DNA of 17,381 bases from Jimgerdemannia flammicorona (taxonomy: Eukaryota; Mucoromycota; Endogonomycetes; Endogonales; Endogonaceae), in assembly GCA_003990745.1 (NCBI GenBank), contig RBNI01002829.1, positions 1 through 17,381 of the forward strand, read 5' to 3'. The translations under genes were made by a program, and so were the position numbers. The notes below the pieces were generated by a model. It saw nothing but the letters and a program-made list of their open reading frames with translations. It was not told the DNA's origin and made no database searches. Of the stretch, positions 8,080 through 17,381 are shown in pieces (within the stretch, counting starts at the first letter, position 1; every line of letters starts with the position of its first letter).

Positions 8080-9720
8080 ATCTGATGACCACCAGGAATC
8101 AAGATACATATATATATAAATTGTATCTATATACAGACTGTTTTGGTGCTCAGTTACTAGTTCACTAGTAATAGAAAAAATGTGTTCTTATGAAACCAAT
8201 GTTGTAGGAATAGTAAGGTAATGCCATTTGGAAAAGATTTGGGTATATTTTTTGATTCTACTACTATTAGTCAAGTATATTTATACTTGAATAAAAGGAT
8301 ATTCTAAAAATAACTGAATATTATAAAGATATATAAGCATTTATATCAGATTATAATATTGAGCAGTATATATATCCAAAAGCCAATACTCATAGTTTAA
8401 GCTCATTATCTATACTGATGTATTATTTCTTTTTATAGATTAAACTAAGAAAATTATTATCAGAAATTGATATACTAATAGTATTATTAGGCTTATAATT
8501 CCTTTTCCAAATATCTTCCATTTCATACTTCTACTCATCAATTAACTTCTTGTTCTATTTTTTATATTTAAAATAATACATGTTGATATATAGATCTAAA
8601 GCTGCAGCAATACTGTATAGTGGTAAAGCTTTATAGTAATACTTAAGTAGTTTCAAATAGACATTTTCAGTAGCAGTCACCATAATCTATAAGGAAAAAA
8701 AAAACCCCCCCCTGAAATTATCACCAAAATTATACCTTATTATATTATTCACTATATCTATATTCTTCAATAGTGTCATTAAGATGATTATATAACTAAT
8801 TAAATAGCAGAATTACAGCTACCATTATAGAATATTTTGATACTGATATAGCTGCTATCACCTTGGTAAAAGGTTTGAAAAATTAGCAAATCAATTTAAA
8901 TTATTACTATATATCTTCAGATATATCACTGAGCTATCTATCTATTATATATAGAGTACTTAAGCCATATCAGTCAAAAGAGTTAGTCAGTATTAAAATA
9001 ATTCCCAATTTTATCCAAAGTTAGTAAAAATTCAAAATAAATATATCTTATAGATTTCTATAATATATACTAATATTATATATATTGAACTCAATTTTGT
9101 TGAAATATTCAAAAAAGGCTTCAAAGTAGAAATTTCAGAAGATTGATAAGTTTTTTTCAGTTATATCTATTATTATACTAAATTTATAATAATTTTCTAG
9201 ATAATCTTCTATAATATTATAATAGATTTATTAATAGAATAAAGAGCATCTTGAATAATGAGATTTGATATATATCTAAAACAACATATTTGAACAAGTT
9301 GATGATGAAGATTTTTAAATAATGTATTATTATTACTAATATTATTACAGACAATATTAATAATTCTATTATTGTCAGGTAGCAATAATTTATCAATTAC
9401 CTGTTCTAGTAACTTTGCAAGATTTATACTTATATATATCATTTCACTTATATTAACAAAGTTCAGAATGATATTGTATATACTCCAATTAGTATAAATA
9501 GTATACTATTATATCTAAAAATACTTTGATATTGATCTCTGAAGTTTAGCAGTCAAGAGTAAGAGATATCTTAGATTGGAGTCTAGCTAGCTTAGCCTTT
9601 ACTTTAGATTATATAGGTTCAAAATTTCTTCCAATAATATGCAAAATTGTATTGATAATCAAAATATTCAGATTTGAGTATAATGTATAAAGAAGGTTCT
9701 TGAAGTAGTTATTCTTGATA
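8080..9720 (-). pseudogene. hAT-family transposase relic
   Basis: Order along the minus strand fits a hAT transposase. Near 9620-9540 is a block with SKVKAKLA and KISLTLDC, matching the first catalytic Asp region. In 9442-9209 are NNISNNNTL and CCFRYISNLIIQDAL, matching the family's DNASNNDT and RCFAHILNLV blocks. Near 8900-8760 is ICQFFKPFTKVIAAIS followed by SKYSIM. Near 8660-8490 is AAALDLYINMYYF, matching the AA-LDP-K--YF block. Near 8250-8090 is the C-terminal dimerisation region, with LTIPTTLVS, HIFSITSELVTEH and NSL. Many TAA/TAG codons fall at expected Gln sites, and several frame changes occur. The hAT enzyme moves DNA by cut and paste using a DDE RNase H-like fold; this copy cannot be functional. 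An A10C8 run (8695-8712) disrupts it. Confidence 0.8.
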
Positions 9721-9896
9721 GTAGTGAATAATTGATAATCAGTAATAATGAAGTTGATAATTAACTAGTGGAAATTCTCATTACTCAAGTTCTTAATAAT
9801 TAATTCCTATATATAATAAGATATTATATTAATTAATATATTTTTTTTCTAACATTATTCTGAATTTTATCTATACTTACAGTATTGTCTTCTTAT
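9721..9896. other. AT-rich stretch with no assignable feature
   Basis: This stretch lies between the hAT catalytic region and the candidate copia LTR. It would be expected to hold the hAT N-terminal zinc-finger region and 5' end, but nothing in it could be recognised. It is extremely AT-rich, with a T8 run at 9841-9848. Confidence 0.3.
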
Positions 9897-10348
9897 TGTA
9901 GAATACTTAAAAGAGTGGAGAGAGAAAGGAGGGCCTTATTTATTGATACTAACTTATATGTTTATATATATACTGATGATATTTATATAATGATATAGTC
10001 AGGCTATACCACTATATATTAAATTACTATAAATAAGATATTTTAGACTTATAATGAGGATTTTGAGCATTATAGAAAGGTGAGAGTATAATATTATAGA
10101 ATTTCCAAAGATATTATTTGAGATTATTAGTATTGTTATCTTTTAATATATATTTTCAAGATATATAGTAGTTGTATTAGACAAATTTAGTTTATTGATT
10201 CTATTGATAGTAATAAATATAGTAAAAGAGAGATACTTTATTGAAGTTGTATAGATTATATATTTTATACATTACTGATAAATGATATAAATCTGATAAA
10301 ATAGTATAAGTTATATGTTGATATATATATCAAATTACCATCCCAACA
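9897..10348 (-). repeat. Candidate 3' LTR of the copia element
   Basis: On the minus strand a segment starting TGTTGGGA at 10348 directly follows a purine-rich tract, as at the start of many Ty1/copia LTRs. A matching end, TTCTACA, gives TGT...ACA termini if the LTR finishes at 9897, for a length of 452 bp. The start is well supported by position, about 250 bp beyond the RNase H stop. The inner boundary is a best guess, since the other LTR is not in the window. The sequence is heavily AT-shifted. Confidence 0.45.
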
Positions 10349-10363
10349 CTCTTACTTAATGAG
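10349..10363 (-). other. Polypurine tract of the copia element
   Basis: The minus strand reads ATTAAGTAAGAG directly before TGTTGGGA. In LTR retrotransposons a purine tract here primes plus-strand DNA synthesis. Its purity is reduced by TA substitutions, in line with the decay of the rest of the element. Confidence 0.4.
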
Positions 10364-10599
10364 ATATAGAAACCTAAAGAATTATATATAAAATCCTATT
10401 TATGGAATTATTGTAAATTGAAAAGTATTCTGAAATATATTCAAAATATCCACAAAATCTACTCATAAATAAAAGATGCAGAAAGAATATAAGATATAGA
10501 TGTAAATAATACAAATATAGTAAGAGAGATTTTTAAAAGTCTGAAAAAAATCCTATAATTAACTGCTAAATTTGCATATTACTTATAAGATCTATTCTA
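10364..10599. other. AT-rich stretch between RNase H stop and LTR
   Basis: No gene is visible. It corresponds to the 3' untranslated part of the copia element between the pol stop and the polypurine tract. Confidence 0.4.
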
Positions 10600-10740
10600 T
10601 TAATACATATATAGCTTGAACTTTGGCTTTAAAAGGGCTTTTATAAGTAAATCAGTGATCATATACTCTATAGAGATATATTCTAAGTATATAGTACTAT
10701 TTTCTATATATTTATGAATGAAATGATGTTGTATATCAAT
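10600..10740 (-). pseudogene. Copia RNase H, C-terminal end
   Basis: The minus strand reads KIDIQHHFIH, then LEYISIEYMITDLL, then KALLKPKF, ending in TAA at 10600-10602. This fits the conserved end of copia pol (KHIDI-YHFI, then -ADILTKALP). The preceding part of the same domain is at 11323 and beyond, so the gene is split by the insertion at 10741-11313. The segment itself has no internal stops. Confidence 0.8.
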
Positions 10741-11313
10741 TTTTTTTTTGCAGGGCAGTTAGGTAATAAGTGTCACTCTCAGCTTCTTTTGGTGATTCAG
10801 CAGATTGGGTCTCAGTTGTTGGGGGGGGGTCAGGGGGCCTGAGACTACCCATTTCAGGCATCTTGGCTACACTCAACTAGAACCGAGAGCTGACATGGTA
10901 ATGTGATCAAGACCCATAGGCTTGAGTAGTGGAGTATTGGGGGTCTTCTCCCATCTCATGTGTAAGTCCTTTACTCACCTTGACTGGGAGAACCAGGTCC
11001 TACCCACTGTGATGTACTTTAATGAGGGTTTTTCTTTGCCTGTCATTCTCTTTGGAATGATAGGGGCTATTCTATTCAGCTTGGGCATGGTCTTGTACAT
11101 ATGTTGGGGTCTCAAGTATATGCTTTTGGTCATTGGTATATAGCTGGGTTCTCTCTGGTAATAGGGAGAGCATGGTGTACAGAATGAGGTACAGGCCAAC
11201 ATAGGCCCTACTGTGCCTGATATGGTCAAGCTGCTGAACAATAGCTAGCCTAAGTTAATGGGGGGGCAGTGCTTGATAGACAAGACATTGAGTCCATTAA
11301 AAAAATATATATA
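10741..11313 (-). mobile_element. Insertion in copia RNase H with A-tail and target duplication
   Basis: This segment of more balanced composition interrupts the copia RNase H frame. Read on the minus strand, it ends in CTGCCCTGC plus a run of A. It is flanked by ATTAATATA (11314-11322) and ATTGATATA (10732-10740). Both flanks encode the same I-(N/D)-I of the copia KHIDI motif, so this is a target duplication of 9 bp or more. A terminal A-run with such a duplication points to a non-LTR retroelement (short LINE fragment or SINE). No Pol III boxes or reverse transcriptase are visible. An alternative is a solo LTR (TGCAGGGC...GAGTCCA). A 73-codon plus-strand frame at 10922-11143 starts at ATG and is hydrophobic at its end; it is probably incidental. 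Runs of G9 and G7 occur. Confidence 0.6.
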
Positions 11314-11322
11314 TATATTAAT

Positions 11323-13830
11323 ATTTTTTATTCTACTGTATTATACTAGATTTTTGACAAGTATAATTATAGACTGGTTATTCTGGTATAATATAATGCT
11401 CTGTTTTTGAGCAAATCCAAGTTTTTTTAACAGTTTGCAGAGTTAAATAACTTCTTTTATTACTAATGACAGTGCCTGATACTCTGCCTATATTGATGAT
11501 ATTGCTATGTATAATTGCTTGTATATTTGCTATAAGATGACTTCTTTATTATTTTCACTAATATGGAAGAGATACTCAGTTATAGATCAGCAGTTGTTGA
11601 GATCACTTGCTCAATCTACATCATATATACCAGATAGCAAATTGCTATTCTTATTACTCCTGCTATCACTATTACCCAATGTGAGTATATAGTATACTAT
11701 ACTCTTAAGATACTTAAATATTTTTTTGACAGTACTTTAATGTAAATTATCATAGTAGGAGGAATACTGCTCCACCTTATTTATGGTATACAATATATCA
11801 GATCTCATTTTCAGCATGAGATATATAAGGGAACTAACTGCTTATCAATACAGTATATCTTTAGTACTGTTTTTGGCTAGCATATTATTGTTATTCTTGA
11901 GGATAGGTTTTGACTTTCATAATTTTACAGAAGTATCCATAAGAGTGCCTATGAGCTTACATTTATTTATATTGAAACATTTGAGAATTATTTGAGTATA
12001 TATGTATCACTTGTAAAAGATATATAGTATATACATTTCAATCATATATGATAGATATCTCCAAAAGGAAGAGTATGTCACCTATATCTATTATCTTGAA
12101 CTCTCAGTATAAGGCTTCTTTAACTCTATTAAGCTTATTTTTGCTGGCAATAATGATTATATCATCAACCCAGATATAAATGAAAACTATACTATTATCA
12201 TTATAGTACTAGATATATATGTAATTATCTGCTTTGTAGTAGGTAAATCTATCATCAAGGAGATGTTTATTAATCCTTTTATTCTATAGTTGTGCTGCTT
12301 ACTTGATGCTATATAGTTCCTTATATAGTTTGCATACAAGCTCACCTTTTTTGTATCCTTGTGGTTGATGAATATATAGTTCAGTGTTTATATCACTATT
12401 TAGAAATACTATCTTGATAATTATTTGATAAATTTTCAAATTATATAGTATACTGATCATAAGGAGTATTCTCAGTAAAATTCTAATAAAAATATCTCAT
12501 CATAATCTACACTGTAATCCTATAAATAATCCTTAGCAATAAAATGAGCTTTATATTGCTCTGTACTTCTGTCACTTTTTATTAAATTTTATAGATCTAC
12601 TTGGATCCCATTATTTGACAATTTGATAGAAGGAGTATGAGATCTCACATATTATTCTTGATGAGTAAATTATATTTCTCATCCATCACATATTTCCATT
12701 TTTTGTTTTCCAGAGATTATATAGCTTTGTTATATGTATTTAGCTTATCAGATATTGTGATATATATATATTCAAATTCTTCAGCATAGCTCATGTGGTC
12801 CTGTTATTACTGCTATTTAGGGCTCACTGGTATGTCCCAATAACTTCTTAATTTAGAATGAGTTTCTTGATGAACATTAGAATACTTTTGCTTATTCTTT
12901 ATAGAATATCTCTTAGTGTTGGATCTGTTATTATCTATATCCTTGATCTCTGTTATTCTTGACTCAGGCAACTCTGGCTTAGACTCAGATATGTATAGTA
13001 GTTAAAATTAATTTTGATTTATTACTGGAGAGGTAGATGATAGTTGTTGTGCTTATGCTAGCTAGGATAATATATAGATATAGATATATACATATATCAG
13101 TATATCTATACAGAATTCTTCATTTCCTTTTTTTCTGAATTGTATGTCATACAAAATGATGATATATTACTTGTATATATCCTAGAGTTTAAATATCTTA
13201 CTAGTGCCAGAATACTCAAAAAATATATATTTATTAGCTTTTGGCTTAAATTTATACTGATTGGTATTACTTTTATTGAGAACATATACATATCTTATAA
13301 CTAAATATATATAGATATAATATATCAGACATAATTCCACTTTATAATTCTTTATAGATGAGATCATTATCCTTATGCTTGTTGTTGTTGCCAGCTTCTT
13401 TACTTAGTACTCAAGAAATATACTAATTATATATATATATTACTATATTGATTGCTTTGACCCAATAGGAGTATCTCAATTATACTGCATTAATTATCAT
13501 ATAAGCCATTTTTATGACTGTATGGTTAAATTGCTCAGCCATACTATTTTTCTGAAATATATAGGAAGCTATTGTTTGATGTTATACATTATATTTTTTC
13601 AGAAATTGTCTGAATATATCATTGATGTATTCATGTCTATTAACTGATTATATAGCACATATTCTACATCCTGTTTCATTTTTGGCAATCACTTTGAATT
13701 CTTTGAATTTCTGTAGTACTTTGCTCTTTACTGATAGAAAATATATATATATCTTATACATTGTCACATAGTAGTCACTGAGTCCTTCAAATATGTCAGA
13801 TTCTCTTCAAGGTGTATCTTTTAGACTAAC
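11323..13830 (-). pseudogene. Ty1/copia pol relic: integrase, reverse transcriptase, RNase H
   Basis: Domains run in copia order on the minus strand. Integrase: KFKEFKVIAKNETG near 13700, then HEYINDIFRQFLKKYN, then the block with NSMAEQFNHTV near 13530, matching NG-AER-NRT. Reverse transcriptase: IHQPQGYKKGELVCKLYKEL near 12350, then the catalytic WVDDIIIIAS at about 12145-12171. RNase H: AISSI followed by AEYQALSLVIKEVI near 11490, then YQNNQSIIILVKN near 11390. These correspond to known copia motifs. Dozens of TAG/TAA codons interrupt it, nearly all where Gln is expected, the signature of CA-to-TA change. It is non-functional. gag, protease and the 5' LTR are absent from the window. Confidence 0.85.
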
Positions 13831-14204
13831 TCAAGTTTGTTATAAGCAAGTTCTTATTGAAGTGCCTTCCCAAGGTCTTAAAGTCCTCAAACTTCTTATC
13901 TTTAACTATCTTGTTATCTCTTAGATTGCTTGCAAGGAAGTGTGTGTATTGCACTGAGTTGACTGACTTTATTTTAGAGGAAATAAGAGGAGTATTTATA
14001 CAAAATATAATTCAATAGTTGCTAAGATATAAAGCTAAATATAAATTCCAATAACTAAAACTACTAAGTTCCAGGGTTGGTACTGATGGTTGTACAGGTT
14101 CAGGATGCTGGTATAATTCAGTGTTACATCAGAATACCAGTGGTGGAACAATTCTGCATCACCTTAGAATGCCAGTACTGGCATTATTTAGTATAATAAG
14201 AGAC
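13831..14204. other. Junction between copia relic and next segment
   Basis: Copia similarity fades above 13830. Between about 13830 and 13975 a less decayed minus-strand stretch contains RDNKIVKDKKFEDFKTLGRH, which I cannot assign. It may be upstream pol or foreign sequence. Composition rises from AT-rich to moderately balanced near 14060. On the plus strand from about 14090, phrases such as AGAATACCAGTGGTGG and AGAATGCCAGTACTGG form a short imperfect repeat. No clean transposon end could be placed. Confidence 0.3.
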
Positions 14205-14861
14205 TTAGAGCAGAATGTTCAGGATTATGGGAGCTTCATCCTCATTGTCACTGAAGGAGATGAGATCTATGAATTCGTCATCATTATTGTGCAGGTCACA
14301 CATCTCACATATATCGCATATTTTGCATGCTTCAATGTTGCGTGGGATGATGTCATCACATTTAGCAATGGCAGAAACAAGGAGATCTGGAGCTCTCCAG
14401 TCTATGAGGTTCTCTTTCACAAAATAGGGGATAAATGTGGAATCTTGAGGAGGTCTAACCTGGATGCTTGGGCCTTGGAATACTGAGATCAATCCTTACA
14501 GAAATTAGTCTAGGTTGTTTTGGAGGATAGGATGCCAGAAGTCTTCTACTTCATCACTATTGAGAGTGATAGTGAACTGGGCTTCTGTAGCTACCCTGGC
14601 TTCTAGTGCATTGATACGGTGGGATGACAGGTCTCTGAAATCTGAGACTCTAACATACTCCAAGTTGGGGATTGACCATGGTGTATGTCTGAAGATCTGA
14701 TGAATCTTCTTAGCTATCCTTGTTTTGCATATATTTATGGGAGTGGCATCTTATAGCTCTTGAGTGCTGGCCTGTGGGAACTCCTGGCAGAGGAGGTTTC
14801 CTATTTCGTACTCCTGCCATATTTGGAGACATTCAGTAGTAATGGTGATCCTTTTTCCATT
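14205..14861 (-). pseudogene. Unidentified protein frame beyond the Gypsy integrase
   Basis: One minus-strand frame runs from about 14861 to TAA at 14205 with only three internal TAA codons, all explicable as former CAA. It looks coding: KKIHQIFRHTPWSIPNLEY, then SDFRDLSSHRINALEARVA, then TLNSDEVEDFWHPIL, then a Cys cluster CKICDICEMC, then an acidic end with DLISFSDNEDEAP. No Met start was found. It lies about 750 bp beyond the Gypsy integrase, in the same direction, where a 3' LTR would normally be near. It may be an extra ORF of that element or part of another repeat. I recognise no family: the Cys spacing (C-x2-C-x2-C-x2-C) is not the gag zinc knuckle. Confidence 0.4.
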
Positions 14862-15614
14862 TCACAGCAGTAGAGAATATAGTGATAAGAGTCACTAGTA
14901 CCCAGGTTGACACTAGGAGTCCTTCTTGAGTGGGTCCTCATGGCTCTTCTGATGTCTTAGAATATCCTTTCTTTGACCAAGATACCTTGGTGGTTCCTTG
15001 ATCTTGAGGTTTGGCAGATAGCAGACATTTTGTTTATAGTGAGTCTTTGAGCTATTTTGGGATTGGTGGGTCTTGTTGGTTGCTATTACTGCAGTTTCTT
15101 GATCCTTCTTTTATATTCCTCAGGATGCTTGTACTATGGTCACAATGACTCACAGTTGATCATCATTACTCATCTTATATGCTATATAATCTTCTTATAC
15201 TCTGATCTGGTGGCTTGCAAGGAAAGACTGTCTCCTGTGCTGATATCATCATTCTAGGGTCACTGTTACATCTTCTTCCTGAATAAGGATCTTCTTAAGC
15301 ATCCTTATTCATTGGTCCAGTCCTGAAAAATTTGCTAATCTCATAACCTTTGGCAAGGGGTCAAAAAGTGGTATTTATGGGCTGGTATCTTCTCTTTGTA
15401 TTTTGGCATAATGGTGAAGGATCACTTCCTTCATATAGAGCAAGGGCCTGATTCCAATCTTGATCAATCAGTTGATGGTTTGAACTCCTCTGACTTCGAA
15501 AGTCTCATGGATGAGTAGTTGCCAGTGCTGTATCTCTTAGAGAATGGTCCAGACAGATAGCCTACTGGTCACAAGACATGCTGTTATGATTTGCGGACTA
15601 GAACCTCACAGGCA
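14862..15614. other. Segment between Gypsy integrase and the unidentified frame
   Basis: No intact gene is visible. Short minus-strand coding-like fragments occur in shifting frames, including a small frame opening MSAICQTSRS near 15028. A typical LTR start (TGT) with a preceding polypurine tract could not be fixed. The plus-strand frame at 15057-15257 has no support. Confidence 0.3.
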
Positions 15615-16749
15615 GTCATCATATTTTACTTCTCTTATATAGGTTCTTGAGTCTGTTCCTATGTACCATGGTAGGCAGTATGGTCCCTGAGATTTTTCTA
15701 AACCAGAAGGTAGTTCCCTTGATATCTTACACATAGAAGGGTCCTTCCCATTTGGGCTCCAGTTTTCATGATCATGAGGCTTCTATCATATTTCGATACA
15801 GTAGAACTTTTTCTCCAATTTGGATGAGTTCTAGGGCCTTGTGATTCTTTTCTGCATTCTTCCTTGTCAGCGCTTATGACTTAATAATGTAATCTTCAAC
15901 CTTCTTCCTGATTTGGTGTAGTCTCTGGATTTCTGCATCAACCCATCTCCAAGTTAGGTCTAGATTTGTGGCTGAGGTTCCATCAGAATCTTCTTCTCTA
16001 AAGAGCAGTTCCCTTGGGGTAAAGTGTGTACTCTGTGACCATATATCTCGTAGGACAGAGAGGGCAGTTGGGAGATAGTTATCCCAATTCTCATATGTCT
16101 CTGAGATCTTCACTAAGATGTTCTTGAGGGTCTTGTTGGTTCTCTCTGTCTGTCCATTTCCTTGAGAGTGGTATGTGGTGGTCTTGATATGCTGGATCTT
16201 GTATTTCTGATACATTATCTCGTAGAATCTATTGACAAATTCCATACTGCAGTCTGTTGTGATTTGCTTTGGTGTCTTGTAGTGGCAGATAATTTCTCGG
16301 TGCAGGAAGTCAGCTATAGAGAGGACATTGGCTTCTTGTAATGCTTCTGCTTCTATCTATTTGGTAAAGAGATCTACAATAACTATAATATAGTGGTTTC
16401 CTGATAGTATTACTGATAGTAGTCTAATGATATCCATTGCGATGTGGTGGAAGGGGATAGGCTCAATTCTTGATAACCTGAGTACCTGGTCTTGCTGATC
16501 TTGTTTCTGTTTTTGGCACTTGTCACACCCTTTGACAAATTGGCACAGGTCTTCTTCCATCTTGGGCCACCATATGGTTCTTCTTGCCTTGTTGTATGTG
16601 TTGGTTTCTCCTAAGTATCCTTGCTCATATACTTCCTTTATTACTTGATACTTCTTATATTCAGATATTACTAGCTTTCCTCCTTTTCTGAGTGTAGTGT
16701 TGTCTAGTTCAAACTGTTTCCAAGTCTGGTTGATGATGGTGATTGTCTA
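15615..16749 (-). pseudogene. Ty3/Gypsy integrase relic
   Basis: A single minus-strand frame holds the whole integrase with few stops. Zinc-binding region: VIKEVYEQGYLGE, then FVKGCDKCQK near 16510; both metal-binding His are Tyr here, while both Cys remain. Catalytic core: AMDII near 16435 (first Asp), QITTDCSMEF near 16250 (second Asp), and YHSQGNGQTERTNKTL near 16150 (Glu), so the D-D-E triad survives. C-terminal region: KLEPKWEGPF, then GTTFW, then VHRNRLKNLYKR, ending near 15615. Stops are TAG at 16357-16359 (in FTK-W-IEAE, from TGG), TAG at 16747-16749, TAA at 15874-15876 and a few more beyond. This is milder decay than in the copia relic. Confidence 0.88.
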
Positions 16750-17126
16750 GGGTTTGAGATGGTTGGGTATCTTCTGCTGCCCAAGATAGCTAATTAATCC
16801 ATAGTATAGCTCCTTATTCATATTGAATAGTCTTGATGGGGGTATTTCAGAGTATCCTTGAGAGTGCATCAGTATTGGTGTTGGTTCTTCCTGAGCAGTG
16901 CTTGACAGTACAGTCATACTCTTGCAGCCTGTAGATCCATCTGGCATATATTCCTTTAGGGTTCAGAGTGTGGAATAGCCAGGCAAGAGCGGAATGATCT
17001 GTTTGAATGGTGAAGTATTTCTCAGCTAGGTAGTAGTGGAACTTGTCTACTGCCCAGACTACTGCTAAGCATTCAAGCTTGCATGACTCATAGTTCTGTT
17101 CTGCTCTGTGGATACCTCGGCTTGTA
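16750..17126 (-). pseudogene. Ty3/Gypsy RNase H, truncated
   Basis: The minus strand reads HYTSRGIHRAEQNYESCKLE, then CLAVVWAVDKFHYYL, then TIQTDHSALAWL, then ARWIYRLQEYDCTVKHCSGR, then NTDALSRIL. This is the standard end of Gypsy RNase H (SR-L--AE-NYE, LECLAVVWA, TDH-AL-WL, ADALSR). A frameshift near 16880-16940 separates it from the integrase frame downstream, and a TGA follows DALSRIL. The domain is cut at 17126 by the MITE-like element; the upstream reverse transcriptase is not in the window. Confidence 0.85.
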
Positions 17127-17343
17127 TAGTGAGGGACAAAAATGGGTCAATGTTATATAATTTTCACTTTATAAATTTATTATAATTTAAATATAAATAT
17201 TATTAAATTGATATTTTAATTAATAATAAAGTAATTATTTATCTTTTAGAAAAAATATAATTTATCTATATTTGGTTAATTAATTATATTATTATTACTA
17301 TTTAAAGTTAAATTAATCATTGGCCCATTTTTGTCCCTCACTG
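17127..17343. mobile_element. MITE-like element with 26-bp terminal inverted repeats
   Basis: The left end 17127-17152 (TAGTGAGGGACAAAAATGGG, then TCAATG) and the right end 17318-17343 (reverse complement CAGTGAGGGACAAAAATGGG, then CCAATG) match at 24 of 26 positions, both differences being C/T. The 165-bp interior is almost pure A/T with no coding capacity. CAGT-type ends preceded by TA fit the Tc1/mariner-Pogo/Fot group, which targets TA. TA is present on the left (17125-17126), but the right flank is TT. Movement would need a transposase encoded elsewhere. Confidence 0.75.
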
Positions 17344-17381
17344 TTTATTAAATCAATTTGTTAATACTATTCAATATTTTA
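17344..17381. other. AT-rich window end
   Basis: These 38 bp of AT-rich sequence do not continue the Gypsy RNase H in any visible way. Too short to interpret. Confidence 0.3.

Noticed and set aside
8695..8712. A10C8 run as a functional signal
   Set aside because: It interrupts the hAT frame and has no known role; a homopolymer expansion or base-calling error is simpler.
9951..9990. Plus-strand YTDDI resembling a reverse transcriptase YxDD box
   Set aside because: It has no neighbouring RT motifs and falls inside the candidate copia LTR, on the strand opposite to that element's pol.
10922..11143. 73-codon hydrophobic frame as a membrane protein gene
   Set aside because: It lies inside a short retroposed segment and shows no family signal; the hydrophobicity may come from T-rich codons.
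14121..14486. 121-codon plus-strand frame
   Set aside because: It is antisense to a longer minus-strand frame whose stops fit RIP and whose composition is more protein-like.

Overview
The window looks like a repeat island from the genome of a filamentous ascomycete (Pezizomycotina). The evidence is eukaryotic transposon families, long stretches above about 70% A+T rich in TA dinucleotides, and pol relics whose stop codons sit where Gln or Trp codons are expected. That stop pattern (CAG/CAA to TAG/TAA, TGG to TAG) and His-to-Tyr changes are what repeat-induced point mutation (RIP) leaves. I cannot name a species. No rRNA, tRNA or CRISPR array is visible.

Layout. 1-1660 is an AT-rich relic I could not identify. 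1661-7990 is a block of ordinary base composition. Its core is a large inverted repeat: the left arm (about 1885-2755) returns in reverse complement as the right arm (about 4985-5999). The arms carry degenerate short tandem repeats and enclose about 2.2 kb. That interior holds one intact gene, a 292-residue seven-helix membrane protein read leftward (2992-3870), plus scraps of coding-like sequence. A roughly 110-bp piece from upstream of that gene (4097-4206) recurs in the same orientation just outside the right arm (6078-6195). Next come a broken unidentified frame (6441-7025) and a field of short repeats (7700-7990).

7990-17381 is a pile-up of transposons, nearly all read leftward. In increasing coordinate they are: a hAT transposase relic (8080-9720); the 3' end of a Ty1/copia element (candidate LTR 9897-10348, polypurine tract, RNase H end); a 573-bp insertion that splits the copia RNase H and leaves a target duplication (10741-11313); the rest of the copia pol (RNase H, reverse transcriptase, integrase, 11323-13830); a segment with an unidentified leftward frame (14205-14861); and a Gypsy pol relic (integrase 15615-16749, RNase H 16750-17126). 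A 217-bp MITE-like element with 26-bp terminal inverted repeats (17127-17343) abuts the Gypsy RNase H.

Only the seven-helix gene looks able to make a full protein. The parts do not form a pathway. The most unusual object is the approximately 4.1-kb inverted-repeat unit with an intact membrane-protein gene as its only evident cargo and no recognisable transposase.
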